Below the pieces are notes generated by a model. It saw nothing but the letters and a program-made list of their open reading frames with translations. It had not been told where the DNA came from and searched no databases. Below are positions 43,409 to 52,625 of a stretch of 64,000 nucleotides of DNA, in pieces; the stretch's first letter is position 1; each line of letters starts with the position of its first letter. Made by a program: the position numbers and the translations under genes. The DNA is from Treponema parvum (GTDB taxonomy: Bacteria; Spirochaetota; Spirochaetia; Treponematales; Treponemataceae): NCBI RefSeq assembly GCF_017893945.1, contig NZ_CP054257.1, positions 620,001-684,000 of the forward strand, in the 5' to 3' direction.

Positions 43409-45406
43409 CTATTTTCCGTATTGCGCTTCTATGTCCCTTATGCTGTCTCTCACTTCTGCCGCCTTTTCATATTCCATATTGTCTGCATATTCTTCCATCT
43501 GCTTACGGAGAGCTTTTAAAAGTTTTCTGCGCTGCGCAGGTACGAAAAGATTTGCCGATTTTTTTAACACCGAAAGTTCTATTTCAACTTCTTCTTTTGC
43601 GTCGCTTTCTTGTCTTACAAGGATATCTTCTACGGCTTTTTTTATTGTTTGGGGCGTAATGTTGTGTTCCGAATTGTAGGCTTGCTGAACGGAGCGGCGG
43701 TATTTGGTTTCGTCGACGGCTTCTTTCATGGCATCGCTCATCCTGTCGGCGTACATGACTACCTTGCCTTCGGCGTTGCGCGCGGCGCGCCCTATTATCT
43801 GTATGAGACTTGTGGCGCTTCGCAAAAAGCCGATCTTGTCCGCATCGAGAATAGCTATAAAGGTAACTTCAGGCAAGTCTATTCCTTCGCGCAACAGGTT
43901 TATTCCTATGAGAACGTCAAATTCTCCGGCGCGAAGTCCTTTTAGAATTTCAACGCGCTCAAAGGTTTCCACTTCGCTGTGTATGTATTTTACTTTGAGG
44001 CCCAACCCTGTAAGATAATCCGTCAAATCTTCCGCCATCTTTTTTGTGAGCGTTAAAACAAGAGAACGTTCTTTTTTTGCAATGCGTAATTTTATTTCTC
44101 TGTAAATATCTTCCATTTGCCCTTCGCTTGGACGGACATCTATTTCAGGGTCTAAAAGGCCTGTGGGGCGGATGAGCTGCTCCACCACTTGAGAGCTTTG
44201 TTCTATTTCCTGCTTACGGGGAGTCGCCGTAACATAGATCACTTGATTGAGTTTTTTACTGAATTCTTCAAATTTCAGCGGACGGTTGTCGAGCGCGCTC
44301 GGCAGTCTAAAACCGAAATCTATGAGGTTCTGCTTTCGGCTTCTGTCTCCTTCATACATTGCGCCCAGCTGCGGAACCGAAACATGGGCTTCGTCTATGA
44401 TGCATAAAAAATCATCGGGAAAGTAATGGAGCAGCGTGGCCGGCGGCTGCCCTTTTTTTCGGTCTGCAATCGGCGCCGAATAATTTTCTATGCCCGGACA
44501 GTAGCCCATTTCTTTCATCATCTCTATATCATACGTGGTGCGGGTTTTAAGCCTCTCGGCTTCGAGCAGCTTGCCCTGTATTTTAAAGCGCTCTACGGAT
44601 TCTTCCATCTCTTCCCGTATTCTTTCCGTAGCTTTTAAAAGCATTTCATGAGGAACTACAAAGTGTTTTGCCGGATAAAAAACGGTTTCATCCAAATTTT
44701 CTCTGGTTTGTCCCGATATTGCGTTAAAACGCGAGATCTTTGCGACCTGCTCCCAATCCAATTCTATCCTGTAGGCTTCGTCGGTTTCCATGTACGCCGG
44801 ATAAACTTCTATCACGTCGCCGCGGATCCTGAAATTGCCGCGCTCCAAGACGGCGTCGTTCCTTGAATATTGAAGCGAAATCAGTTCACGCGCAAAATTG
44901 TGAATGTCGAGGGTTTGGCCTTTTTCGATGTGAATTCGCATTTCCTTGTAAAGATCAGGCATGCCCAAACCGTATATGCAAGAAACCGTGGCGACTACTA
45001 CGACGTCGCGCCGCTCCATAAGGCTGTATGTGGCCGAAAGTCTTAAGCGGTCGATTTCTTCGTTTATCGCCGCGTCTTTTTCAATGTACAGATCTCTGGC
45101 GGGAACATAGGCTTCAGGCTGATAGTAGTCGTAATATGAAACAAAGTATTCTACGGCGTTATCGGGGAAAAATCCTTTGAATTCGCGGTAAAGCTGCGCC
45201 GAAAGCGTTTTATTGTGACTGATTACCAGCGTAGGGCGCTGGACTTTTTCGATTATCTTTGCCATCGTAAAAGTTTTGCCGCTTCCCGTAACGCCTTTTA
45301 ATGTCTGATAGCGCTCTCCGCGTAAAAAACCTTCGGCCAATTTTTGAATCGCTTGAGGCTGGTCGCCGGAAGGTTCGTAGGGAGCTTCAACACGGAATTT
45401 CCGCAT
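43409..45406 (-). CDS. uvrB: UvrABC system protein B (excinuclease ABC subunit B)
   Basis: DNA-repair helicase-like protein of 665 residues, matching UvrB length. Visible: the Q-region GDQPQAIQKLAEG, Walker A GVTGSGKT near residues 39-46, the beta-hairpin YYDYYQPEAYVPARD, DEAH-like IDEAHVS, helicase motif VI QIIGRAARN and the C-terminal UVR domain (LRKQMEEYADNMEYEKAAEVRDSI) that binds UvrC. It is convergent with the importer operon and has the protease gene 20 bp upstream on the same strand. Confidence 0.97.
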   Translation of the reverse strand: MRKFRVEAPYEPSGDQPQAIQKLAEGFLRGERYQTLKGVTGSGKTFTMAKIIEKVQRPTLVISHNKTLSAQLYREFKGFFPDNAVEYFVSYYDYYQPEAYVPARDLYIEKDAAINEEIDRLRLSATYSLMERRDVVVVATVSCIYGLGMPDLYKEMRIHIEKGQTLDIHNFARELISLQYSRNDAVLERGNFRIRGDVIEVYPAYMETDEAYRIELDWEQVAKISRFNAISGQTRENLDETVFYPAKHFVVPHEMLLKATERIREEMEESVERFKIQGKLLEAERLKTRTTYDIEMMKEMGYCPGIENYSAPIADRKKGQPPATLLHYFPDDFLCIIDEAHVSVPQLGAMYEGDRSRKQNLIDFGFRLPSALDNRPLKFEEFSKKLNQVIYVTATPRKQEIEQSSQVVEQLIRPTGLLDPEIDVRPSEGQMEDIYREIKLRIAKKERSLVLTLTKKMAEDLTDYLTGLGLKVKYIHSEVETFERVEILKGLRAGEFDVLIGINLLREGIDLPEVTFIAILDADKIGFLRSATSLIQIIGRAARNAEGKVVMYADRMSDAMKEAVDETKYRRSVQQAYNSEHNITPQTIKKAVEDILVRQESDAKEEVEIELSVLKKSANLFVPAQRRKLLKALRKQMEEYADNMEYEKAAEVRDSIRDIEAQYGK

Positions 45407-45426
45407 GTTCCTGCCTGCCTTGCGTT

Positions 45427-46692
45427 CTAGTTTGCGGTTTTTTCCGCAAGTTTTATTCGTAAATTCATGTTTTTTCTGTTTCTGCGGACGGTGACGTTTA
45501 CGGTGTCGCCGGGGCGTTTGCTTTCCAGCACTGAATAATAATCGGCTATGGTTGCAACGCTTATATCGTCGATAGAAGTGATTATGTCTCCGCCGAGATA
45601 GATTACGCTTCTTGTGCCGTAGCGGACGGCTTCTGTTCCGCCCCTCATGCCCGCAGCGTCTGCGTTTCCGCCTTTAGCGACTTCAGATACCAAGATTCCT
45701 CTTGCCGTGTCAAGGTTTGCGTAACGCGCGATTGAAGAATTAAGCTGCACCATTGAAGCCTGTATGACGCCTCTGTTTACCTTGCCGCTTTGTATGAGCT
45801 CGTAAGCTACCCGCCGCGCCGTTTCTGACGGAACCGCAAAGCCGACGCCGGCGGAATTTCCCGACGACGAATAGATGATGGTGTTTATGCCGACCATGCG
45901 CCCCGCCGTGTCGAGCAAGGGGCCGCCGGAATTTCCGGGATTTATCGCGGTGTCGGTTTGGATCATGTCTCGAATGATCGTATTGTTTGAATTTTTTATC
46001 GGGCGGCCTAATCCTGAAACTATTCCCGTAGTCATGGTCCTTTCCAAGCCGAACGGGTTTCCTATCGCGATCACTTTTTGACCGACTTTGAGCGTCTTTG
46101 AGTCGCCGAACGGAATAGTCTTTAGCACCGTTCCCGGCGGCGGCGTAAAACGGAGGACGGCGATGTCGCTTTCAGGATCCTGTCCTACGACGGAGCCTTC
46201 ATATTGAGTTCCGTCGGAAAGTGAAATGTAAATCTTTGTGGCGTTTTCTATCACATGAACGTTTGTGATCACATAGCCCCTTTCGTCGATGATCGATCCT
46301 GAGCCTGAGCCGCCTTCCTGGACAACCGGTTCTAAAAACCAGTTAATTCCCGTAACTTGAGTGTTTATGTTTACTACAGCTTCGTTGCATTTTTCGTAGA
46401 CAAAAATATTTTGGAGCTCTTCCTGCGTATAGCTTGCCGCATTTGAAATTACGGGAACCGCGTCTGAGGAATTTTCGTGAACAGAGGAAGTTTCGCGGGA
46501 AGCGGAAAGTTTTACCGAACCGACGCTTTTATCGTTTTGTTCTTCCTGATTAATTTCAGAGTTCTGATTTTTGTTGTTACGGGCTTCGGATAAAAATGAT
46601 TCGCTTTTCTGCGCTATATAGGAAAAAGAAAACGCGACAACGGCTCCGAATGCCGCCGCTAATATGATATGACGACGCGTATATAACTTCAT
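45427..46692 (-). CDS. HtrA/DegP-like serine protease with one PDZ domain
   Basis: Membrane-anchored periplasmic protease of 421 residues. One N-terminal transmembrane segment (residues 9-27) is followed by a Ser/Asn-rich linker, then the trypsin-like domain with the triad His146 (NVHVIEN), Asp176 (ESDIAVL) and Ser255 (GNSGGPLL), and a single PDZ domain near the C-terminus (GGDIITSIDDISVATIADYYSVLESKRPGDTV). The layout is DegS/HtrA-like; it could process envelope stress signals or remove misfolded proteins. It begins 80 bp before the PEGA gene's end on the same strand. Confidence 0.92.
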   Translation of the reverse strand: MKLYTRRHIILAAAFGAVVAFSFSYIAQKSESFLSEARNNKNQNSEINQEEQNDKSVGSVKLSASRETSSVHENSSDAVPVISNAASYTQEELQNIFVYEKCNEAVVNINTQVTGINWFLEPVVQEGGSGSGSIIDERGYVITNVHVIENATKIYISLSDGTQYEGSVVGQDPESDIAVLRFTPPPGTVLKTIPFGDSKTLKVGQKVIAIGNPFGLERTMTTGIVSGLGRPIKNSNNTIIRDMIQTDTAINPGNSGGPLLDTAGRMVGINTIIYSSSGNSAGVGFAVPSETARRVAYELIQSGKVNRGVIQASMVQLNSSIARYANLDTARGILVSEVAKGGNADAAGMRGGTEAVRYGTRSVIYLGGDIITSIDDISVATIADYYSVLESKRPGDTVNVTVRRNRKNMNLRIKLAEKTAN

Positions 46693-46772
46693 AAAAAAAA
46701 TATAATGATTTAAACGCCGTAAGGCAAGACCGCATTTTCCGGCATTCCTGTGTCTCTAAGAGGCGGTATCCG

Positions 46773-47129
46773 TCACGGGGCGGGATCTTGAGCGGAAGGC
46801 AGTTCCACATAATAGTTTTGCAGCAATCCGCGCTTTACTTCTATCCGATATATTTGTTTTTTTTCCGACTTGTCTTTAGAGTTCGTGCTGACGGACATAA
46901 TGTAGTCTCCGGTAACAAGACCTTTCACCGTTAAAGGCGTTTGTCCCATAAAATTGTCATTTAAAAATACTTGGACGTTCTTTTTGTTGGAACGGATTAC
47001 GATAATCGAAATTTCATCGTCTACGGCGGATTTTGATTCCGGTTCAAGTGTAACCGGTTCTCCGCTGCAGTAAAAATTTGCGGCGCATACAAGAAGCAAT
47101 ATAACGGTTATATGTTTGAACGGCTTCAT
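46773..47129 (-). CDS. Small exported PEGA-domain protein, probable lipoprotein
   Basis: 118-residue exported protein with a signal peptide (hydrophobic to about residue 18) and a Cys at 21 in the context ANFYCSG, a plausible spirochetal lipobox. The mature part contains a PEGA-type beta-sandwich: VQVFLNDNFMGQTPLTVKGLVTGDYIMSVS. PEGA domains are found in surface-layer or binding proteins; no specific role can be given. It lies between radC and the HtrA-like gene on the minus strand. Confidence 0.75.
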   Translation of the reverse strand: MKPFKHITVILLLVCAANFYCSGEPVTLEPESKSAVDDEISIIVIRSNKKNVQVFLNDNFMGQTPLTVKGLVTGDYIMSVSTNSKDKSEKKQIYRIEVKRGLLQNYYVELPSAQDPAP

Positions 47130-47152
47130 AAAAAAATTATAACGGCGTTGTT

Positions 47153-47800
47153 TTATTTGATCAATAATTTATGTTCGGCAAAACTGTAGTAAAGGTCTCC
47201 TCCGAGTATTATGTGATCCAAAAGCGTTATGCCTAAGAGCTTTGTTCCTTCCAGCAATGCCTTTGTCGATTCAATATCTTCGGCAGAAGGTTCCGGGTTC
47301 CCTGAAGGATGATTATGGCTCAGTATGATAGCGGCCGCATTTTCTACAATGGCCGAAGAAAAAATTTCTCTTGGGTGTATGAGAGTTTTATTTAACGTGC
47401 CTACGGACGTCACGTGTATTTTTATTATTTCGTGCGCGCCGTTTAACGTAATGCATAGAAAATGCTCTTTTTGTTCAAGCGCGTAATGTTTTATAAACGG
47501 AATAATATCGGACGGCTGTTTTATCACGGCTTTTAAATGCCTTGTCTTTCTTCTTCCGAGTTCTATTGCCGCCGCAAGGGCCAGAGCGCGTCCCGTTCCT
47601 ACGCCTTTAATCTTTAAAAGCTCAGGCACAAGGTCGGGATAATTTATTGTGTTTAGCATGGAAGCGATTTTTTCTGAAAGCTCGTCGACGGGAATGCCCC
47701 TGGTGCCGCTTCCAAGCAAGAGCATGATCAATTCCTTATCGCTGGGATAATCGAATCCCTTTTTTAAAACAAGTTCACGTATATTAGGTTTTAATCCCAT
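47153..47800 (-). CDS. radC: RadC family JAB/MPN-domain protein
   Basis: Protein of 215 residues with an N-terminal helix-hairpin-helix region (IKGVGTGRALALAAAIELGRR) and a C-terminal JAB metalloprotease-like domain with the metal motif SHNHPSGNPEPSAED. Named DNA-repair protein RadC by tradition; its biochemical role is not settled. Length matches the family (about 220). The 5' end is divergent from the glucosaminidase-like gene. Confidence 0.94.
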   Translation of the reverse strand: MGLKPNIRELVLKKGFDYPSDKELIMLLLGSGTRGIPVDELSEKIASMLNTINYPDLVPELLKIKGVGTGRALALAAAIELGRRKTRHLKAVIKQPSDIIPFIKHYALEQKEHFLCITLNGAHEIIKIHVTSVGTLNKTLIHPREIFSSAIVENAAAIILSHNHPSGNPEPSAEDIESTKALLEGTKLLGITLLDHIILGGDLYYSFAEHKLLIK

Positions 47801-47885
47801 GCTTTTATAATTGCAGCGAATATAAAAATCGGAAAAACCGCATGTTTGGGTTCAACGGCAGGATTAAAAAGCCGATACATAAACT

Positions 47886-48521
47886 ATGAAAATACACAAG
47901 CTTATTTTTGCAGTACAGTTTATATGCTTAGGTTTATTTTTTTCCTGCCGCACTACGGTTTCCATAGACGGCTTTGAAAGATTGCCTTCCTCGCACAAAA
48001 ATCGGCATTTCCCTCAGAAAGAAATTTCCCGCTCGATTGCGGGGCGCGGCATAAAATCCGCCGAACAGCTTACTGAATTCTTTATGGCCAACAGACCAGA
48101 CGGCGACCGAAATCAAGTTAAAAGGCTTGCGAAGTATTATATAGACGAAGGACTTACCGAAGGCATTAATTCCGACGTAGCCTTTGTTCAAATGTGCCTT
48201 GAAACAGGTTTTTTGCGTTTCGGAAACCTTGTTACGGCCGACATGCACAATTATTGCGGCTTAGGCGCCATTGACGCGGCCCGCCCCGGAGAGCGTTTTT
48301 CTACGGAACAGCTGGGAGTCCGCGCTCACATACAGCATTTGCATGCGTACGGAACTCCTTCGGACGTACGCCTTGTAAATCCTCTCATCGATAACAGGTA
48401 TAAATGGGTGAACCCGAGGGGCAAGGCTTTGAGCGTTTTTGAACTTTCGGGAACATGGGCTTCGGATCCTCTATACGGTTTAAAACTCAACGAACTTCTC
48501 ACAAGGCTTTCAGGCTATTAA
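47886..48521 (+). CDS. Glucosaminidase-domain lipoprotein (peptidoglycan hydrolase-like)
   Basis: 211-residue exported protein with lipobox LFFSC (Cys21). After a linker comes the Mannosyl-glycoprotein endo-beta-N-acetylglucosaminidase-like fold: SDVAFVQMCLETGFLRFGNLVTADMHNYCGLGAID, with the catalytic Glu in CLETGF. It would cleave peptidoglycan glycan strands in the periplasm. Single gene between two opposite-strand units. Confidence 0.85.
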   Translation: MKIHKLIFAVQFICLGLFFSCRTTVSIDGFERLPSSHKNRHFPQKEISRSIAGRGIKSAEQLTEFFMANRPDGDRNQVKRLAKYYIDEGLTEGINSDVAFVQMCLETGFLRFGNLVTADMHNYCGLGAIDAARPGERFSTEQLGVRAHIQHLHAYGTPSDVRLVNPLIDNRYKWVNPRGKALSVFELSGTWASDPLYGLKLNELLTRLSGY

Positions 48522-48544
48522 AGCAATCCTGCCGGGAGTGACTT

Positions 48545-49315
48545 TTATCCTTTGATCCGCGTTCCTGTGAATTCTTTACCGTCAAGAATATTTTTAATGT
48601 TTTCGATATTTTTGCCGGAAGCGCATATCACTGTCAGCCCCAAGGATTGAGCCTTTTTGCTTGCGATCGGATCAAAAGGCGTGTTTTTGCCGGGGGTCCA
48701 TTCATCTCCCACCATTTTGCAAAAGTCCTTCCACGTTATAAGGTCGATGGGGCGCGCGTCGGGATTTGTTTTAGGATCGTCCGTATAGACTTTTTCTATG
48801 TTTGAAAGGTTTATGACCGTATCTGCATTAAAACGCTCCGCAAGCAAAACTGCGTCGTTGTCCGTCGAAAATCCGGGTTTCCAGCCTGCCGCTACAAGTA
48901 TGCGCCCTTTAAATTCGTCGACCGACAAAGGATTGTATACTACTTCCTGAGCGCAAAGATGTCCTACGCAGGCTTTTAAAAGCTGGGCGTTAAGGCGGGT
49001 CGCCATAATGCCGATCCAGTCGGCTTCGCTGCCGCACTCGTTACTCTTCGGATCGTTTTTGCCCGTTTTGTCTTTTCCGGAATTGTCGGAATTTTTGCCG
49101 GCTGAGGAAACTGAAGAATCCGAAATTATTTCCAAGTAGGCCTTTTGATAGGCTCTTGCAGGGCCTCCGCCTCCTACAACCAAGATCAGGCGGCGATCTT
49201 GGTCTTCTTCCATCCATGATCTTATCATCGCTGTAAAGCGCCTTATAAATTCCACGTCCGGTTTTTCGGGAGCCACTATTGAACCGCCCACCGATAAGAT
49301 CTTTGTTACGGCCAT
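48545..49315 (-). CDS. pyrH: UMP kinase (amino-acid-kinase family, archaeal/spirochete-like)
   Basis: Amino-acid-kinase fold protein of 256 residues converting UMP to UDP. Visible: the phosphate loop LSVGGSIVAP (residues 7-16), LVVGGGGPARAYQKA (46-59), the nucleobase region AAGWKPGFSTDNDAVLLAE and TDDPKTNPDARPIDLITW. The archaeal-style PyrH is shorter than bacterial PyrH. A low-complexity Ser/Asn/Lys/Gly insertion spans residues 65-97, between two conserved strands, which is unusual. Assignment to UMP kinase rather than another amino-acid kinase rests on overall pattern. Confidence 0.85.
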   Translation of the reverse strand: MAVTKILSVGGSIVAPEKPDVEFIRRFTAMIRSWMEEDQDRRLILVVGGGGPARAYQKAYLEIISDSSVSSAGKNSDNSGKDKTGKNDPKSNECGSEADWIGIMATRLNAQLLKACVGHLCAQEVVYNPLSVDEFKGRILVAAGWKPGFSTDNDAVLLAERFNADTVINLSNIEKVYTDDPKTNPDARPIDLITWKDFCKMVGDEWTPGKNTPFDPIASKKAQSLGLTVICASGKNIENIKNILDGKEFTGTRIKG

Positions 49316-49427
49316 AAGACCTCCTGTTTTTTCTATAATAAAATAAAAGTCGTTAAAAATAAATGCCGGCCGGTCTTATGTGTCAATCTTAAAAACACCG
49401 CTCGGGCGGACAAAAACTGCGGCCGCA

Positions 49428-51122
49428 TCAATAAAGGCCTAAAACTACGGGAACGTTCCAAAAAGAGCTGTAACTGTCGGTTCCCGAGGTGGCTTCTTCC
49501 CAAATATTTTGCAGCGCATACGAGCGGGGACGGTAAACTATCTTGTTGTTTACCATGTAAGGTTTAAGTATTTCCCAGTCAGTGGAAAAAACAATGTGCT
49601 GAGGATCGAGATTCCCGAAGTAATATTCTTTTTTATTTTCAACGGGATGGAATGCTTCATATTCCATTCCCGCTCCCAAGCCGGGATCCGCCGGAAACCA
49701 GCCGAAATTTTCAATATAAAATTCGCTCCACCAATGGCTCCTGGTTTTCAGCCGTGCGTCTACAAGAATTCCGCTCATCATTTTTGCAGGAACGCCGAGG
49801 GAACGCAGCATCGCCGTAAACAATACCGTAAGGTCGTAAGCGTCCGCCTGTTTTTGCTGAAGAACCGTTTCAAGCGAAAACTCTTGGGAAGAGGCTACGC
49901 CCGTAAGGGTAAAATTTTCTATGAGATAGTCGTATACGAGGCGCGCCTGCACGTAAGGATTGGATTCTTTTTTTACGGCGGAAAGGCACAATTCTTTTAC
50001 CGCGTCGGAATCCGAAGGAATGTACGGATTTGCTTTTATATTCCCCGTGTATAAGGGACGATCTTTGTCGCTGAACGGGCGGACTTGATCCTTGTTTATG
50101 TCGCAGGAAATTTCATACACTTGTACCATGAAATTCTGCGTAAATTGTTTTTTATTGTCCTTTAATTCTCTGAATTCCACCTGATGAATGACGGTGTTGC
50201 GGTAATTATCCAAAAGCGGCTGAGGGGTGCATTCGGTCATTTCAACCGCAGGCTGAGACGACAGTACGTTAGGGCGCGGAATATGCAGCGTCAGAGAGCT
50301 GTTGGAAGCCGCCTTTACATTTGAAATGTCGGCGCTTACCTGAACCAGGTATGTTCTGCCGTTTGAAAAAGTTTTTTTGCCGCGGTTTGCTATCGTTATA
50401 GGCTGCGGATGCGACAGACCTTCGGGAGTTTTTACGGTCACGTTGCCGCTGACCGCCCCGTCGGGAACCCTTACGCTTATTTCGGTATCGCTCCAAAATT
50501 CATAGTCATAGTCGTCCTGATTTGCGGGAAGCATGTCTGCTGTATTCAGCGAAAGATTTGAGTCGGAAGGCAAAGACGAACTTCTGGATGTTTTAAAAAA
50601 AACGCATGAATCGCCGCGTATGTTGCCGAAATTCGCACCTGTAATGGAAATCTTTTGTCCCGTTGCGGCCGTGCCGTGCGACAGTCCAATGATCACAGGA
50701 ATTTTTGAAATTTGATCCGATCGTACCGTAACAGGAACGGTAGTCTCGTTCGTAAATACTCCGGGGTTCGATCTTTTCCCCGAAACATCCACAATCACAA
50801 GACCTTCCTGCACGTTTGACGGAAGAACGAGTTTTATTTCGTCGTCCGCCCAAGAAAGATAACTGCTTGCCGTAAGACGCTCTCCGCCTATTTCAACAAA
50901 GCCTGCGTTCCGAGTTGAGCCGAAGTGGTCGCCCTTTAAAACAAGCACGTCTCCGGGGGAGCCCATCGACGGATTTACGGATTTAAGAAGCGGTTCAGAA
51001 ACGAAATGCATGTTTATGATTGCCGCCGAACCGAAAACTATTGCTACTAAAAGCAGCCATATCAAGGTACGGAAAAGAGGATATTTTCTGAATGCGTATG
51101 AAAATATGCTTAGCGGTTCCAC
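49428..51122 (-). CDS. TIG/IPT-domain and degenerate transglutaminase-like membrane protein
   Basis: Membrane-anchored envelope protein of 564 residues. One N-terminal transmembrane segment (residues 15-37) is followed by two or three TIG/IPT immunoglobulin-like domains (LLKSVNPSMGSPGDVLVLKGDHFG and IGLSHGTAATGQKISITGANFG) and a C-terminal transglutaminase-like domain. The usual catalytic Cys is replaced by Ala428 in KQADAYDLTVLF, while the His463 (SHWWSEF) and Asp479 (PADPG) positions are kept, so the enzyme is probably inactive or structural. Third gene of the sigma/anti-sigma operon (4-bp gap to the anti-sigma gene). Confidence 0.85.
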   Translation of the reverse strand: MEPLSIFSYAFRKYPLFRTLIWLLLVAIVFGSAAIINMHFVSEPLLKSVNPSMGSPGDVLVLKGDHFGSTRNAGFVEIGGERLTASSYLSWADDEIKLVLPSNVQEGLVIVDVSGKRSNPGVFTNETTVPVTVRSDQISKIPVIIGLSHGTAATGQKISITGANFGNIRGDSCVFFKTSRSSSLPSDSNLSLNTADMLPANQDDYDYEFWSDTEISVRVPDGAVSGNVTVKTPEGLSHPQPITIANRGKKTFSNGRTYLVQVSADISNVKAASNSSLTLHIPRPNVLSSQPAVEMTECTPQPLLDNYRNTVIHQVEFRELKDNKKQFTQNFMVQVYEISCDINKDQVRPFSDKDRPLYTGNIKANPYIPSDSDAVKELCLSAVKKESNPYVQARLVYDYLIENFTLTGVASSQEFSLETVLQQKQADAYDLTVLFTAMLRSLGVPAKMMSGILVDARLKTRSHWWSEFYIENFGWFPADPGLGAGMEYEAFHPVENKKEYYFGNLDPQHIVFSTDWEILKPYMVNNKIVYRPRSYALQNIWEEATSGTDSYSSFWNVPVVLGLY

Positions 51123-51126
51123 GGTA

Positions 51127-51912
51127 TCAGTTTAAAGGTTTTGCCGGAGCGTCCGACGTGATCGGGATATTTATCGCACTCGGGATCGTTATGCTTATTC
51201 GGATAGTATCCTGTCCTTCAAATTCCGGCTTAAAAATATCTACGGCGGCCAAGGCTTTGCTCATCTTTTGTACTTGCTTTTGCGGAGCATTTGAGGCTAT
51301 ATCGTATTGCACAAATGAAGACGGCGCCGCCGATACTGGTATGGAAGCCGCCCCGGCCGGCGAGGGCAGAAGATCCTGCATTGAAGCGACGGACACCTGA
51401 GCGGTGTTTTCCAATCCCGGGTTTTTATTTTGGAATAAACTAGCAAGAGCTTCCCGAGATATATTACCGCTTATCACTATGTTGTTTTCGGATATCGGGG
51501 AAGGATTTGCTTGAGATACTAGGGGCGTGAGCTCGCTTTCACTGTGAAAGGATGCGTTTTTTTGAGTTCTCAAAGGAATTGTAACTGCAAGGACTGCAGC
51601 CGCCGCGGCTGCCGTGAGCATCGGTTTTACGGGTGCGAATTTAAAAATACTTTTTTTATCCGCATAGGAAACCGTTTTATGAAAGGCAAGGCGGGACTTG
51701 AGTTTTTCATAGCTTTGACGTTTTAAAGTTTCGTCAAGGTATAAAGAAGCGGAATCTTTTTGAAAAAGATCCCTCAAATTTTTCATACGCTCAAATACTT
51801 TACGGCATTTTTCACAGGACTGAATATGTTCCATATATTCTTTTACATACGCGGGCGGCAGCTCGTTATCAAGATATATGGAGTGAATGTCTTTTTCAGG
51901 ACAAGTAAACAT
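51127..51912 (-). CDS. Zinc-finger anti-sigma factor
   Basis: Membrane anti-sigma factor of 261 residues. The N-terminal zinc-finger (zf-HC2) motif is MFTCPEKDIHSIYLDNELPPAYVKEYMEHIQSCEKC, with His30-x3-Cys34-x2-Cys37. One transmembrane segment follows around residue 100 (LTAAAAAAVLAVTIPL), then a long Ser/Ala/Pro-rich extracytoplasmic tail. It overlaps the sigma gene by 17 bp, the standard arrangement for an ECF sigma and its cognate inhibitor. Confidence 0.88.
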   Translation of the reverse strand: MFTCPEKDIHSIYLDNELPPAYVKEYMEHIQSCEKCRKVFERMKNLRDLFQKDSASLYLDETLKRQSYEKLKSRLAFHKTVSYADKKSIFKFAPVKPMLTAAAAAAVLAVTIPLRTQKNASFHSESELTPLVSQANPSPISENNIVISGNISREALASLFQNKNPGLENTAQVSVASMQDLLPSPAGAASIPVSAAPSSFVQYDIASNAPQKQVQKMSKALAAVDIFKPEFEGQDTIRISITIPSAINIPITSDAPAKPLN

Positions 51913-52462
51913 TGTCTTCCTCCAGAAATGTGAGCAATTTTTCGCGGGCGCGGAATACGCGGACTTTTACGTTTCCTTCCGTAATACCGAGCACCTTGCC
52001 GATTTCTTTATAATTTAAGCCTGCATATTCATGCAGTACAAGTACTTCTTTTAAATGCTTGGGAAGTTTGTTTAGAGCTTCCCGCGCCGTATTCATGGTT
52101 TCGGCTTTAAGCAAGTCCGTTTCGCCTGAAGGCGTTGTGCGGCGGTCTTCGTATAAAGCCTTTTCGTAAGCCTTTTTTTCCCTTTGCTTGCGCTTTATAT
52201 AGTTGAGAGATGCATTTTTTACTACCCGTATGAGCCAATATTTTGCATCGTTTATGGACGGAAAAACGAGCCCTTTTTCATTGGCCTTTATAAGCGAGTC
52301 GTGCGCCAAGTCTTCGGCGGCTTCTTCATCGTTTACTATACGGTACGAAACCTTATACAGTATCTGCATGGTACCGTCATAGATTGTTTTAAAATCATCC
52401 GGATGAGATGCGTTTAACGAGCCGGCCGTTTCTTTTTGTTTTTCCGTCATATCAGTAAACAC
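51896..52462 (-). CDS. ECF-type RNA polymerase sigma factor
   Basis: Sigma-70 family factor of about 188 residues. Region 2: AAEDLAHDSLIKANEKG with the PSINDAKYWLIRVVKNASLNYIKRKQR segment; region 4: LPKHLKEVLVLHEYAGLNYKEIGKVLGITEGNVKVRVFRAREKL. The start is uncertain: a GTG at 52462 with GGGAG 5 bp upstream is preferred, an ATG at 52450 is possible, and the frame opens at 52474. It is probably held inactive by the downstream anti-sigma factor and released on an envelope signal. Confidence 0.92.
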   Translation of the reverse strand: MFTDMTEKQKETAGSLNASHPDDFKTIYDGTMQILYKVSYRIVNDEEAAEDLAHDSLIKANEKGLVFPSINDAKYWLIRVVKNASLNYIKRKQREKKAYEKALYEDRRTTPSGETDLLKAETMNTAREALNKLPKHLKEVLVLHEYAGLNYKEIGKVLGITEGNVKVRVFRAREKLLTFLEEDNVYLS

Positions 52463-52625
52463 AAAAACTCCCAAAAGTTACAAAGATCCCGAATTTTTTA
52501 GGATCAGCAAGCGGTATTTCAGATCTCAGACCCTCTCCGTCCGGTTTTAGGGATCGCCCTTTGCCGCAGACGTCCTGCACCGGTCTTGGATACAGCTGGA
52601 TAGCGTTATCTTAAAGCGCCTGGAT

